Shown here: one piece after another, positions 18,901 to 25,351 of the stretch
How the letters are laid out: every line of letters starts with the position of its first letter
How positions within the stretch are numbered: the first letter of the stretch is position 1
Assembly (NCBI GenBank): GCA_002439085.1
Contig: DJSW01000015.1
Location: forward strand, 40,016 to 104,015
Direction: 5' to 3'
Source of the DNA: Alphaproteobacteria bacterium UBA6324
GTDB lineage: Bacteria > Pseudomonadota > Alphaproteobacteria > CAAGCB01 > CAG-977
DNA length: 64,000 bases
The notes under the pieces: model-generated
The model's input: only the letters and a program-made list of their open reading frames with translations
Databases searched by the model: none
What the model was told of the DNA's origin: nothing
Program-made: the position numbers and the translations under genes

Positions 18901-19765
18901 CGCGCCCGTCGGGCAGAATCGTCCCCAAAATCTCGCCGTTCGGCCCGATCGCCAGCCGCGTTCCCTCCGCGACGCCGATGATGTATCCTTGGTCGTCAAC
19001 GACCGTGCCGTCGGGGCGCAAAGTCCCGATCCGCTTGCCGTCCAGTCCATATACGACGCCGTTTTCATCGGCGTACCCGATCGGTTTGCCGTCGGGCCCC
19101 AGAATGACGCGCCCCTTTTGGCGCAGCTGATCCAAAATGGAACCGCCGCCCCCCGGCGCTTCGTCGCAGACGCCGCACATACTGGTGTCGATGGCCATCG
19201 CCGAAACGGGAACGATCACGCGCCGACCGATGCCGCCGAATGTTTCGTCGCTCCACCTGATCGAGATGTTGGATTGTATGGTGCGCGCCGTTTTCGGTTC
19301 CCAGCGCACGACGACGTTGCACGTCATGTCGCCGCTCAGCACGATGTCTTTGCGGCATTTGTTTTCCAAAACGAATCCGTCTTCCTGTTTGTTTTCAAAT
19401 TCGACGGACGTGATGCCGACGCGGCCGGACGACGCCGACAGGGTCAGCGTCCCTTCCGCCGTCGTACCCAAAACGACCTGATCGAAACGCAGGCTTTCGG
19501 GCGACGCGACCAACCGGACGGTTGTCGGTTGAGGTTCTTCTTCAGCCAGATTGAACGAATCCGCGTTGCCGCCGGTGATGCTGCTGGAGCTTTCGGCCGA
19601 ACCGTCAATCGTGACCTCGGCGTCTTTTTTGCGCTCCTCGTCCCCGCTCAACAGAATGATGACGCCCGTCAGGAACGCCAGCAAAGCGACGATCCCGACA
19701 ACCAACAGCATTCTGTTGGACTTTTTTAAATATCTGTCTGACGAGCTGAGTAATTCTTCGTTCAT
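12911..19765 (-). CDS. virB10: Giant VirB10 (TrbI/CagY-like) with about 80 tandem repeats
   Basis: About 2,284 residues against roughly 400 for normal VirB10. Order: short cytoplasmic N-terminus; one membrane segment at about 19-42; an Ig-like ASH/HYDIN-type beta domain at about 83-190 with paired cysteines; a repeat region from about 218 to 1,863 with unit IGRVLPDGTVVDLNGNV; a basic linker; the VirB10 C-terminal outer-membrane domain at about 1,960-2,170 (DIPLSAIVERNIYSESGRKIIIPAGSR split by family inserts, antenna-like helix KYGLPILQSTVSSAILYAM); then a 110-residue acidic and Q/P-rich tail. VirB10 spans both membranes and gates the channel. The ATG at 19765 overlaps the virB9 stop (ATGA), implying coupled translation; the frame extends further upstream only with a TTG. 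Confidence 0.93.
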   Translation of the reverse strand: MNEELLSSSDRYLKKSNRMLLVVGIVALLAFLTGVIILLSGDEERKKDAEVTIDGSAESSSSITGGNADSFNLAEEEPQPTTVRLVASPESLRFDQVVLGTTAEGTLTLSASSGRVGITSVEFENKQEDGFVLENKCRKDIVLSGDMTCNVVVRWEPKTARTIQSNISIRWSDETFGGIGRRVIVPVSAMAIDTSMCGVCDEAPGGGGSILDQLRQKGRVILGPDGKPIGYADENGVVYGLDGKRIGTLRPDGTVVDDQGYIIGVAEGTRLAIGPNGEILGTILPDGRVVDKDGKLIGYALPDGTIVDLNGNVIGAAVRTGIAYDKNGNPIGRIMPDGTVVDENGNIIGYVNPDGTIVDANGNIIGSVMPQGAVVDAQGNVLGIVMPDGTVVDKDGNIIGRVLPNGFVVDKDGNIIGRVIKEGLAIGAGCKMIGRISTDGSVMSANKQVGRLTASMTVVDMAGNPVGGYVQEGALLDWNGKVIGKVDSDGSPINFKGDPLGCLTPYGTVVDDSEEIIAAVLPRGTVIGDQCGVVGRVMPDGSVVGDGQIKGRILPDKRFLSAEGKVEGALARQNIGVGPGCMSLGYANLDGQMITTKGEFVGCLAANGEILDNQKVVLGRVFDTAVALNADGRVAGLTDAAGKVQDKQGKILGCLDPYGVVLNSKNEASGMIMPFGGVLDRDGRTIGWVMPDGSVSNGKAATVGRTMPDGSVVDLSGQTVARVAPTGGIALRGACQPAGDILIDGRVVDKDFKRAAYIHMNDMLTDENGDFLGRVAYGARAIGRKDAYLGRTGIDGTLYDAAGKQIGCLRPDSVFVDSDNKFLGAALAEGIAVNDKPELYARGDSIAKAMNLKGTDFVGAVTIAALVREDDRITGGVIPRKADVFDIKTSETIGRLLPSGAAVDLLSRPLGRLKMPSGEIVNKDGKVVGKIFVGLRQVVGPNGEILGVVMPDGTVVDAAGRVIGKADLNGKVVDKDGRVIGEVIPVGQPIIGPDGKIIGYVGIDGTIVDKDGNPVLGPNGKPMRYRAGGSVVEDGGKVIGKIGNTLERLVYDKDGNIIGRVLPDGTVVDLDGNVIGRMLPDGTVVDLNGNVIGHAGPPERLVYDENGKLIGRVLADGTVVDLKGNVIGRVMPDGTVVSLDGTVIGYAVKDGLGLNFKNEVIGKIDSSGQLKSAGSDRVLGTLQADDTIADSASVVIGKGVVNAVPVGKQCRTLGTIDDLGKVIDTTGRQIGRLNYDRSLVDASNAQIGLALGQDSVINEPCKIIGRMTAQGNAIDTKGEKLGCVDFEGLVRDQNGKRLGRVVSKGQVRGPADDIIGKIVANGEALGDQGNVLGCFTVDGAVLDKDKKVLGVAADLKYAVDDNGKIIARVLGGRYGVNPDGGAFIGELDGEELKNDGKRLGVSVPSGRRVIAVDGKIVGTVLPRGRVMNDRGEDVGFVTASTRVLTDERKFLGRVVPIGEECKDGKNNVVGKVHFDGTIVDDRQQVLGRLMASGQALDNAGAHLCMITLISTNDDGSLFPKSMIGKMVYGPDGKPLGVIDADGFIRDANGNIVGRVLPDGTVIDLNGNIIGKVYPKGAVFSPDGKFLGIVGEDGYLRDENGNIIGRMLPDGTVVDMNGNVIGRALLEDGIVDANGNFLTKAGEDRLVYDANGNVIGRVLPDGTVVDLNGNVIGRMLPDGTVVDLNGNVIGRASPPSQSKNVKIAVGRDGKFLGIVGEDGFVRDANGNIIGRVLPDGTVVDLNGNVIGSVIEGEPIRDENGNIIGVIMPDGRVVDLDGNVIGRINANGEIVDEDGTVLGIWKGGKLTPLSDKLKGKRFAFDKNGNRIGVIRPDGTVVDENGNIIGRVDANGNVIDLDGNIIGSINPPAPDQKQEDKKDGRVSVFGTFDPDSYRYRGKNLGSGGGTGKGERYDPARIKKLRAMQLAYRRQIRPGKGIGVSATEEDTLKKQKRSRNWNKQGILKNVSSYRVNMENAILADKAIPAVLARSIDTEQSDIPLSAIVERNIYSESGRKIIIPAGSRIIGELTGTSAQEEVGSASKVEISWKRLVRPDGAAFVFESGVSGDASGRAGVGAYMDRQLLKKYGLPILQSTVSSAILYAMATNDTAAVGESGQVAKSGRQEAAEDARSRFSEVMQEVADDLFEETKKLKTRLFVPAGTRVTVYAKTDLWLRSEMEDYEDEYINKKEVLIDPDKPDENEKDDEDAGGMVDPNAQGSQTNPNDPNNMQQQQQIYYNNYTGQPPPPRQSNLIDDKPQQQQPQFQQPVPQQETQVKKDEPVDPVPELDF
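14175..19110 (-). repeat. 60-base in-frame tandem repeat array of virB10
   Basis: About 4.9 kb of 60-base (20-residue) units. Near-consensus blocks lie at about 14180-15190, 16330-17000 and 18500-19110; more degenerate units fill 15190-16330 and 17050-18500. Some neighbouring units differ by only one to three bases (for example 14520-14600 against 14740-14820). Larger duplicated blocks are visible, such as the RLVYD...GRVLPDGTVVDL segment (near 14700-14840 and 16500-16630) and the FLGIVGEDG segment (near 14620 and 15010). Unit length is a multiple of three, so gain or loss keeps frame. Confidence 0.92.
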
Positions 19766-21303
19766 TGCGTCCGCACAACTATGCAAGTCACCCCGCGGCG
19801 ACCCAATTGATTACACAATTTGTCCCCCGCCTCGATACTGCCGACAGGCCCGATGCGCAAACGGAACAAATCCCTTGATTCACCCTCCGCGACGGCGTCA
19901 ACGGAATAATACGGCTCGAAAGCCCCGAGCAAATCCTTGTTTTTACGCGAAATGACGTCCCATTTCTGTTCCAGCGGAGCGATTTCCGCGCCCGATCCCA
20001 ATTCAATGGCGATCGTTTCGGCCGGCGTCGAACGGTAACGGAAAGCGCGCGACGCGTCCCGTCCCTGCTGCGCCGAAAACTGCGCGATCTGCGCCGCGTT
20101 CATCATCGGGTTCATCATGTTCGGCATCCCCGCGCCGCCCATGGCCGCCGCGCCGTTCAACGCGGTCATCGTCTTCGCGCCGCCCGCGGCCGGATTGTAC
20201 CCCGGCGTCGTGATCATCGGCCCCGGCGCCCATTGCGGCTGGACGGATTTTTCGTATTCTACCCAATCCGTCCCGTAGGCCGGATCCTTTCTGATCTTCA
20301 GACACAGGATGCGTTTGCCGTTGCGCAAAACCAAATCGCCGATGCCTTCGACAACCATCAACCGTCCGTTCGGCCCGCGCGTCCTGAAACCGATCGGCAC
20401 TTCGGACCCCTGCGACAACAGGTTGACGATCGGCCGTTCGGTCATGGTCAGCGCTTTCGGTCCGAAGTCGATATAGGTAAAGATTTCGTCACGCCACACG
20501 CGTTCCGGCGCGATTTCCATATCGGCGGGATTCGGAATGAAAACGTCGATGTCGAAACGCAGTTTTTCGGGATCGACTTCGATGTCCGCCAGCCAGTCCT
20601 CCGTCCCGTTTTTGGTCGTGTTTTTCTTTCCCGACCGCATTCCGCCGAACATCCCGCCCGAACCGGCGGAAACGTTCATGACGCCCGCCGCCGCGCCCGT
20701 TGCGACCGCGCCCGAAGCAAACGGCGTCGTGCCGGAATCGTCGGGAACGAATTTGGCGTCGTTGATCACGATGTCAACGACCGAGTTTGTGATTCTGTCC
20801 GTGTTGAACGTTTCGCTGCGCAGGTAAAAGACGTACCTGTTTCCCGAACGTCCGAACACGATCATGTTCGTGTCCATGCCGACCAGATCGACGCTGGCGG
20901 CGAAAACCATCAAAGCGTTCTGCGCGACCTTTTGCGCCCCGAACGCGCTTTCGTTGCCCAGAAACACGTTTTCGATCAGTTCCCACGACGGGAAATTGAT
21001 CAGGGTGTGCATCCCTTCGCGAATGCGCAGGGGCAAAACCAGATCGGGCGTCCAGTAATATCTGGAATATCCGGGTTTGCTCTGCCCTTCGCCCAAATGT
21101 TCCATCGGCTTGTTCCACGCCTTTTGCTGCATCCCCAAAGACCAGAACGGCATATCCATTTCGGAATACTGCCCGTTCGACTGTTCAATCGCCGCGTCCA
21201 TTGATTCGCGCGCGGCGGTCTGTTGCGCCGAAACGTTTTGCGCGAACAGGCAAAACGTCAGCGAAACGACTGCGAAAAGGCGGATTTTCAAATTAGCTTT
21301 CAC
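19762..21303 (-). CDS. virB9: VirB9-family T4SS protein fused to a C-terminal SPOR domain
   Basis: 513 residues. A signal peptide (cleavage after NVSA, near 26) leads to the VirB9 N-terminal domain (YYWTPDLVLPLRIREGMHTLINFP; GRSGNRYVFYLRSE) and a VirB9 C-terminal beta domain at about 245-360 (RVWRDEIFTYIDFG, VEGIGDLVLRNGKRILCLK). Two G/A/M-rich inserts separate them. Residues about 425-513 look like an SPOR domain: W-x-x-x-x-x-K-N-K-D-LLG, then LFRLRIGPV, A-x-x-LC-x-QL, TCIVV. SPOR domains bind glycan strands lacking stem peptides. VirB9 forms the outer-membrane ring with VirB7 and VirB10. Starts with GTG at 21303 after AAGGTG. Confidence 0.88.
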   Translation of the reverse strand: MKANLKIRLFAVVSLTFCLFAQNVSAQQTAARESMDAAIEQSNGQYSEMDMPFWSLGMQQKAWNKPMEHLGEGQSKPGYSRYYWTPDLVLPLRIREGMHTLINFPSWELIENVFLGNESAFGAQKVAQNALMVFAASVDLVGMDTNMIVFGRSGNRYVFYLRSETFNTDRITNSVVDIVINDAKFVPDDSGTTPFASGAVATGAAAGVMNVSAGSGGMFGGMRSGKKNTTKNGTEDWLADIEVDPEKLRFDIDVFIPNPADMEIAPERVWRDEIFTYIDFGPKALTMTERPIVNLLSQGSEVPIGFRTRGPNGRLMVVEGIGDLVLRNGKRILCLKIRKDPAYGTDWVEYEKSVQPQWAPGPMITTPGYNPAAGGAKTMTALNGAAAMGGAGMPNMMNPMMNAAQIAQFSAQQGRDASRAFRYRSTPAETIAIELGSGAEIAPLEQKWDVISRKNKDLLGAFEPYYSVDAVAEGESRDLFRLRIGPVGSIEAGDKLCNQLGRRGVTCIVVRTQ

Positions 21304-21314
21304 GGGACACCTTC

Positions 21315-22091
21315 TTATTCGTTAGCACTTTCGATGGAATAGCCGTCAACCGAGAACCCCAGCGGGTTTTTCAGCCGGTTGATGTATTTGACCTGCCGCT
21401 GGTCTTTGGCGAAATATTTGATCGACAGCCGGACGCGCCAGCGGGAAACGGCGGGTTCCTCGGCTTCGGGCAGCATATCGCGCGTGACGATGTAAACCAG
21501 CCAGATGTTTTGCTGGCGCACGACGGATTCAATGCGGACTTCGCGCGTCAAACCCTCCAGCTTGATGCGCGACAGCCAATCCTTGACCGTTTTGGAAAAC
21601 TGGTTATAAACCTGCGCCGACGACATCCAGCGCAAAGGCCCGTCGGGCCCCCAGCGGAACGACATTTCATCAACGTCGGAAACCATCGTGTTGCGCAGCA
21701 GGACGTATTGACGGATCATGGCTTCGGAAATGATGTCTTCGGCCGCCATATCCTTGGACAGCGGACGGATTCTGACGACCTGTTCGTCCTTGCTTTGGAA
21801 CGTCAGCAAAAACGGTTCGACGCGTTTCAACGGCATCAAATGAACGATGGCCAGCAACAAAACCAGATTGACGCACAAAGCGACGGCGGACACGATCGCA
21901 AAAGCGCGCGCCGTCCACAAATACCGCCGTTCGCGCAGCTGATCGACCGACACTTCCTCAACCTGCGGCAAAGCGGGCGCGGGCTTTTTCTTCGCGTCGG
22001 CGACGGGGCGCGCGGCGTCCGCCTTTTTCAAAGGCTGTGTTTCGGCGTCTTTTACCGTCAGCTGTTGTTTCGATCTCACCGGTCTGGGCAT
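21315..22091 (-). CDS. virB8: VirB8-family T4SS inner-membrane protein (second copy)
   Basis: 258 residues: a K/P/A-rich cytoplasmic N-terminus of about 60 residues, one membrane helix at about 63-86, then a periplasmic NTF2-like domain (EAMIRQYVLLRNTMV, RWGPDGPLRWMSS) ending with the family motif NPLGF at about 242-246. VirB8 dimers in the periplasm nucleate assembly of the channel. AGGACGA precedes the ATG. It is 11 bases before virB9 and 13 bases after the virB7-like gene. Its N-terminal tail is longer than in the other copy, so the two may have different cytoplasmic partners. Confidence 0.9.
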   Translation of the reverse strand: MPRPVRSKQQLTVKDAETQPLKKADAARPVADAKKKPAPALPQVEEVSVDQLRERRYLWTARAFAIVSAVALCVNLVLLLAIVHLMPLKRVEPFLLTFQSKDEQVVRIRPLSKDMAAEDIISEAMIRQYVLLRNTMVSDVDEMSFRWGPDGPLRWMSSAQVYNQFSKTVKDWLSRIKLEGLTREVRIESVVRQQNIWLVYIVTRDMLPEAEEPAVSRWRVRLSIKYFAKDQRQVKYINRLKNPLGFSVDGYSIESANE

Positions 22092-22104
22092 CGTTTTCGT
22101 CCTG

Positions 22105-22302
22105 TCATCCCGCCGCCGTCATCCAATCGGGCAGATTGGCCGGCAACTTTAAAAGCATACAGGCACACGGGGAACGTTTCAATTCAGAAATGTCCCGACC
22201 GATGCCGACCGGTTCTTTTTCATAAATGGAACCGGCGCAGGCGTTCAACACGACGCACGCCGTTACGATCAAAACCGCTTTTCCGATTGTTTTCATTTTC
22301 AT
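22105..22302 (-). CDS. virB7: Small VirB7-like lipoprotein of the T4SS operon
   Basis: A 65-residue protein with a lipoprotein signal: KAVLIVTACVVLNAC, lipobox L-N-A-C with Cys22 as the modified residue. The mature part is only 44 residues and holds a C-A-C pair (SPCACMLL) and LPDW. Small lipoproteins in this place stabilise VirB9 by disulfide and anchor the core complex in the outer membrane. The identity rests on size, lipobox and position between two virB8 genes. The start at 22302 is favoured by AGGAGAA eight bases upstream; the frame is open much further but that would overlap the first virB8. Confidence 0.75.
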   Translation of the reverse strand: MKMKTIGKAVLIVTACVVLNACAGSIYEKEPVGIGRDISELKRSPCACMLLKLPANLPDWMTAAG

Positions 22303-22322
22303 GCCGGATTCTCCTGTCTTGG

Positions 22323-23027
22323 TTATTTTTTCTGCCGCGCCAAATGATATTGCGTCACCGTGAACCCCAACGGGTTGCGCAGGCGGGAAAACATCACGGC
22401 ATTGCTGGAATAATAGCGGAATTGGATCGTGGCGATCCAATGTTCTATCACGGGGGGGCTTACCGTTTTGTCCATGCGCCGCGTGTCGAAAAAGATTTGC
22501 CAGCTGTTCCATCCCTCTTTGATGATGCGCTTGATGTCCGTTTCCACCGTAACCTGCGGCGCCGTTTCCGGATCGGGGAAATAGCGGGGCATTTCCTTTG
22601 TCGCGAAAGCTTCGTACACTTCGGGCGACGACATATAGCGCACAAGGCCGCCGCCGCCCCACTGGATGCGCATTTCGCGGGCGTTTTTCCACACGTTGTT
22701 GCGGGCGGTCACATATTGGCGCACAAACATTTCCGCCAGAATGTCCATCGCCGGCATATCCGGATGCAGCGGTTCAAAATAGGACAGGTTTTCCGAATAC
22801 GTCGGCGCCGTAACCAAAACGGAATCCACCTCCGCCTCTTTGGAAATGTGAATCAGCGACAGGGCGAAAACGACGGTCGAAACGACCAGCGCGAAACACA
22901 GCACGCTGAAAAACCGCGACAGCCAGATAAAAGTGGCAACGCGTCCCCCGTCCGTCGGCGGTTTACCCAACCCCGCGGATTTCCTGACATTCGGGCGAAC
23001 AGACGCATTTGGCATACTTTTTTCCAT
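22323..23027 (-). CDS. virB8: VirB8-family T4SS inner-membrane protein (first copy)
   Basis: 234 residues with a short basic N-terminus, one membrane helix at about 35-58 and a periplasmic domain like the neighbouring copy: MFVRQYVTARNNVWKNAREMRIQWGGGGLVRYMSS, DIKRIIKEGWNSWQIFFDTRRMD, and RLRNPLGFTVTQY near the end. It is the first gene of the visible operon; about 100 bases of AT-richer sequence lie upstream and should hold the promoter, though no clear sigma-70 box stands out. Duplicate virB8 genes flanking a virB7 are a known feature of the Rickettsiales rvh system. Confidence 0.88.
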   Translation of the reverse strand: MEKSMPNASVRPNVRKSAGLGKPPTDGGRVATFIWLSRFFSVLCFALVVSTVVFALSLIHISKEAEVDSVLVTAPTYSENLSYFEPLHPDMPAMDILAEMFVRQYVTARNNVWKNAREMRIQWGGGGLVRYMSSPEVYEAFATKEMPRYFPDPETAPQVTVETDIKRIIKEGWNSWQIFFDTRRMDKTVSPPVIEHWIATIQFRYYSSNAVMFSRLRNPLGFTVTQYHLARQKK

Positions 23028-23129
23028 TCTTTAATAGTGGCTCCATTTCGTTAAAAATACCTTTCCGAACGGAAAAAAGTGAAGAATTTAAACGGAAAAA
23101 ACGGCATCCGCGCCCTGCGCGCGAACGGG

Positions 23130-23840
23130 TCAGACAAACGCTTTTTCCAACGCCGCCGACAAATGCCCCGCCGCCGTCATGTCGATGCCGTGCATCAAAC
23201 CGGAAACGACATACGTTTCGACATCAACGCCCGCCGCCGCCAGATTGCGCCGGTTCAAATCGAACACCGCGGGCGGAACGACGTTGTCGGCATCTCCGTG
23301 AATCAGGGTCACGGGCGGTCGCGACACGATTTTATCCGGCGTGAACACCGTCCCGTCAAACGTCACGGCGACCGCGGACATTCCGACCGCCGCCGCCAAC
23401 GTTTCATCAAAACGCAAAGCCGTATATACCGCCATCAGCCCGCCCTGCGAAAAACCGCACAAGGCGGCCTTTGACGCCGGAACGCCCGCGTTTTCCAACA
23501 CGGCGCGCAAATAGGCGTCCGTCGTCGCGCGCGCCCGCTCCGCCAGCGGCATCAGGGTTTTCAAATACCGCTCGCCCGCCTGCGGATCGGCCAGTTCCGC
23601 CGGATTGAACCCGTCAAGGTCGAACCACTGATATCCGTCGAAGAATCCCAGTTCCTCCGGCGCGTCGGGAAAATAGAACGCGGCATCGGGCAAACGTTGC
23701 CGCAGCAAACCGGAAATGCCGGACAGATCCTGCCCGTCCGCGCCGTACCCGTGAAAAAACACGGCGGCGTGCGACGGCTTTCCGCCGTCCGGCAAAGACG
23801 CGTAAGTCCGCAAAGGCAGATCCGTCAACACCCGCATCAT
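23130..23840 (-). CDS. Carboxylesterase/phospholipase of the YpfH type
   Basis: 236-residue alpha/beta hydrolase: oxyanion region FFHGYGADGQDL (28-39), nucleophile elbow GFSQGG with Ser131, acid in HGDADNVVPP near 183-185, and His217 in GLMHGID. This matches the phospholipase/carboxylesterase family that cleaves short acyl esters or S-acyl groups in the cytosol. The ATG overlaps the stop of the helicase gene upstream (TGATG), so the two are translated together. Substrate unknown. Confidence 0.85.
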   Translation of the reverse strand: MMRVLTDLPLRTYASLPDGGKPSHAAVFFHGYGADGQDLSGISGLLRQRLPDAAFYFPDAPEELGFFDGYQWFDLDGFNPAELADPQAGERYLKTLMPLAERARATTDAYLRAVLENAGVPASKAALCGFSQGGLMAVYTALRFDETLAAAVGMSAVAVTFDGTVFTPDKIVSRPPVTLIHGDADNVVPPAVFDLNRRNLAAAGVDVETYVVSGLMHGIDMTAAGHLSAALEKAFV

Positions 23841-25279
23841 GACAATTTGATCTCGTTCATCATAAACGCCGGCATCGCGTTGCCGAAAGCCTTCGTTTCA
23901 ACGGGCTTGCGTTCATTTTGCCGTTTCGGCGGGCGGTTGTTCTGAACAGGCTTTGCTTTTTTGTTGCCGTTTGCCGCCTTTACCGCCGGAGCGGCCGCCT
24001 TTTCCTTTTCGGGCGCGGGCTGTTTTTCCTTGACCGCAGGGGCGCGTTCGCGCTTTTCATCCTTTTTCACGGCGTCGTTTTTCGGCGCGACTTCAGCCTG
24101 TTTCGCGGGTTTGCCGCGGCGTCTTCCCTTGGCTTTCGGTTCCGGTTCCGGATCCATTTCCACGGAAAAGCGGGACATTTCCTCGATCTTTTTGCCGATC
24201 ATCTTTTCAATCGCGGCCAAAGCCTTGAAATCGCGCGAAGTCACCAGCATGAACGCGCGTCCCGTGCGCCCCGCGCGCCCCGTGCGGCCGATGCGGTGGA
24301 TGTAGTCTTCGGAATTAACGGGAACGTCAAAGTTGAAAACGTGCGACACGTCGGGCAGATCCAGCCCGCGCGCGGCGACATCCGAACACACCAGCAGCTG
24401 CACGTTGCCGTCGCGGAAAGCGTTCAGCGTATCCGTGCGCGCCCCCTGCGCCATATCGCCGTGCAAAGCGGCGACGGAGAATTTGTGTTTCGTAAAGGAT
24501 TTGAACAGGATGTCCACATCCTTTTTGCGGTTGCAGAAAATCATCGCGTTTTTCACGTCTTCGGCGCGGATCAGATTGCGCAACACCTCGCGTTTGCCGC
24601 GTTCGTTCGTTTTCACGATGAATTGTTCGACCGTGTCCGCCGTGGACATCGGGGGATCGACGCGGATTTCGACGGGGAATTTCATAAACTTCTGCGCCAA
24701 AGCCTTGATTTCAGGCAGCATCGTCGCGGAAAACAGCAGCGTCTGGCGCATTGACGGCAGCTTGAACGCGATTTTTTCCACATCGGGAATGAATCCCATA
24801 TCCAACATCCGGTCGGCTTCGTCCAACACGAACACGCGCACGTCGCGCAACAAAATGCGGCCGCGTTCGCACAAATCAATCATGCGGCCGGGGGTGGCGA
24901 TCAACACGTCAACGCCGCGCGACAAAATCTTTTGCTGTTCCACCATGGATTCGCCGCCGATCAGCAAAGCCATCGTCAGCTTTTGATACTTGCCGTATTT
25001 CTGAAAACATTCGGCGATCTGCGTGGCCAATTCGCGCGTCGGCGACAGGATCAGCGTTCTGGGCATCAAAGCTTTTGCCCGACCGTTGGCCAGAATGTCG
25101 ATCATGGGCAGGGTGAACGCCGCGGTTTTGCCCGTCCCCGTCTGCGCGATCCCCATCACGTCGTTGCGTTTCAAAATTTCGGGAATGGCCTTTTCCTGAA
25201 TGGGGGTGGGTTCCGTATAGCCGACTTCGGTGACGGCTTTTAAAGTGTTTTCGTTCAGTCCGAGATCAGAAAATTTCAT
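23837..25279 (-). CDS. DEAD-box RNA helicase (RhlE/DeaD class)
   Basis: 480 residues. Q motif (FSDLGL...PTPIQ), Walker A AQTGTGKT (45-52), PTRELA (80-85), TPGR, DEAD (153-156), SAT (184-186), then the second RecA domain with DVAARGLD and HRIGRTGRAGRTG. After about residue 385 comes a K/A/P-rich basic tail, typical of RNA-binding extensions. Such helicases unwind structured RNA in ribosome assembly and decay, often in the cold. Which paralogue (RhlE, RhlB, CsdA) cannot be told safely; the overall layout is most like RhlE. It leads the pair with the esterase. Confidence 0.93.
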   Translation of the reverse strand: MKFSDLGLNENTLKAVTEVGYTEPTPIQEKAIPEILKRNDVMGIAQTGTGKTAAFTLPMIDILANGRAKALMPRTLILSPTRELATQIAECFQKYGKYQKLTMALLIGGESMVEQQKILSRGVDVLIATPGRMIDLCERGRILLRDVRVFVLDEADRMLDMGFIPDVEKIAFKLPSMRQTLLFSATMLPEIKALAQKFMKFPVEIRVDPPMSTADTVEQFIVKTNERGKREVLRNLIRAEDVKNAMIFCNRKKDVDILFKSFTKHKFSVAALHGDMAQGARTDTLNAFRDGNVQLLVCSDVAARGLDLPDVSHVFNFDVPVNSEDYIHRIGRTGRAGRTGRAFMLVTSRDFKALAAIEKMIGKKIEEMSRFSVEMDPEPEPKAKGRRRGKPAKQAEVAPKNDAVKKDEKRERAPAVKEKQPAPEKEKAAAPAVKAANGNKKAKPVQNNRPPKRQNERKPVETKAFGNAMPAFMMNEIKLS

Positions 25280-25351
25280 TTTTATGTTTTTATTCCGTTA
25301 AAAGTGTGGCACGAATAAATAAGCTTATATACCGAAATGAAAGGCAGGACA

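Noticed and set aside
14175..19110. Repeat array as a CRISPR
   Set aside because: Units are contiguous, coding, about 60 bases and vary in a codon-wise way, with no constant repeat and unique spacer pattern and no cas genes.
13925..19729. Long plus-strand frames (1,050 and 746 codons) opposite virB10
   Set aside because: They reflect the 60-base periodicity of the virB10 repeats, which keeps stops out of several frames. The minus-strand reading gives the VirB10 domains and a coupled start.
11919..23027. T4SS as a Dot/Icm (type IVB) system
   Set aside because: The VirB10 repeats recall DotG, but both VirB8 proteins carry the P-type NPLGF ending, VirB9 has P-type motifs and no dotC, dotD or dotA-type gene is present.
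23028..23129. Palindrome TTTCCG-AA-CGGAAA upstream of the T4SS operon as an operator
   Set aside because: Short, with an A/T-rich context; similar strings occur by chance in this genome and no promoter boxes are aligned with it.
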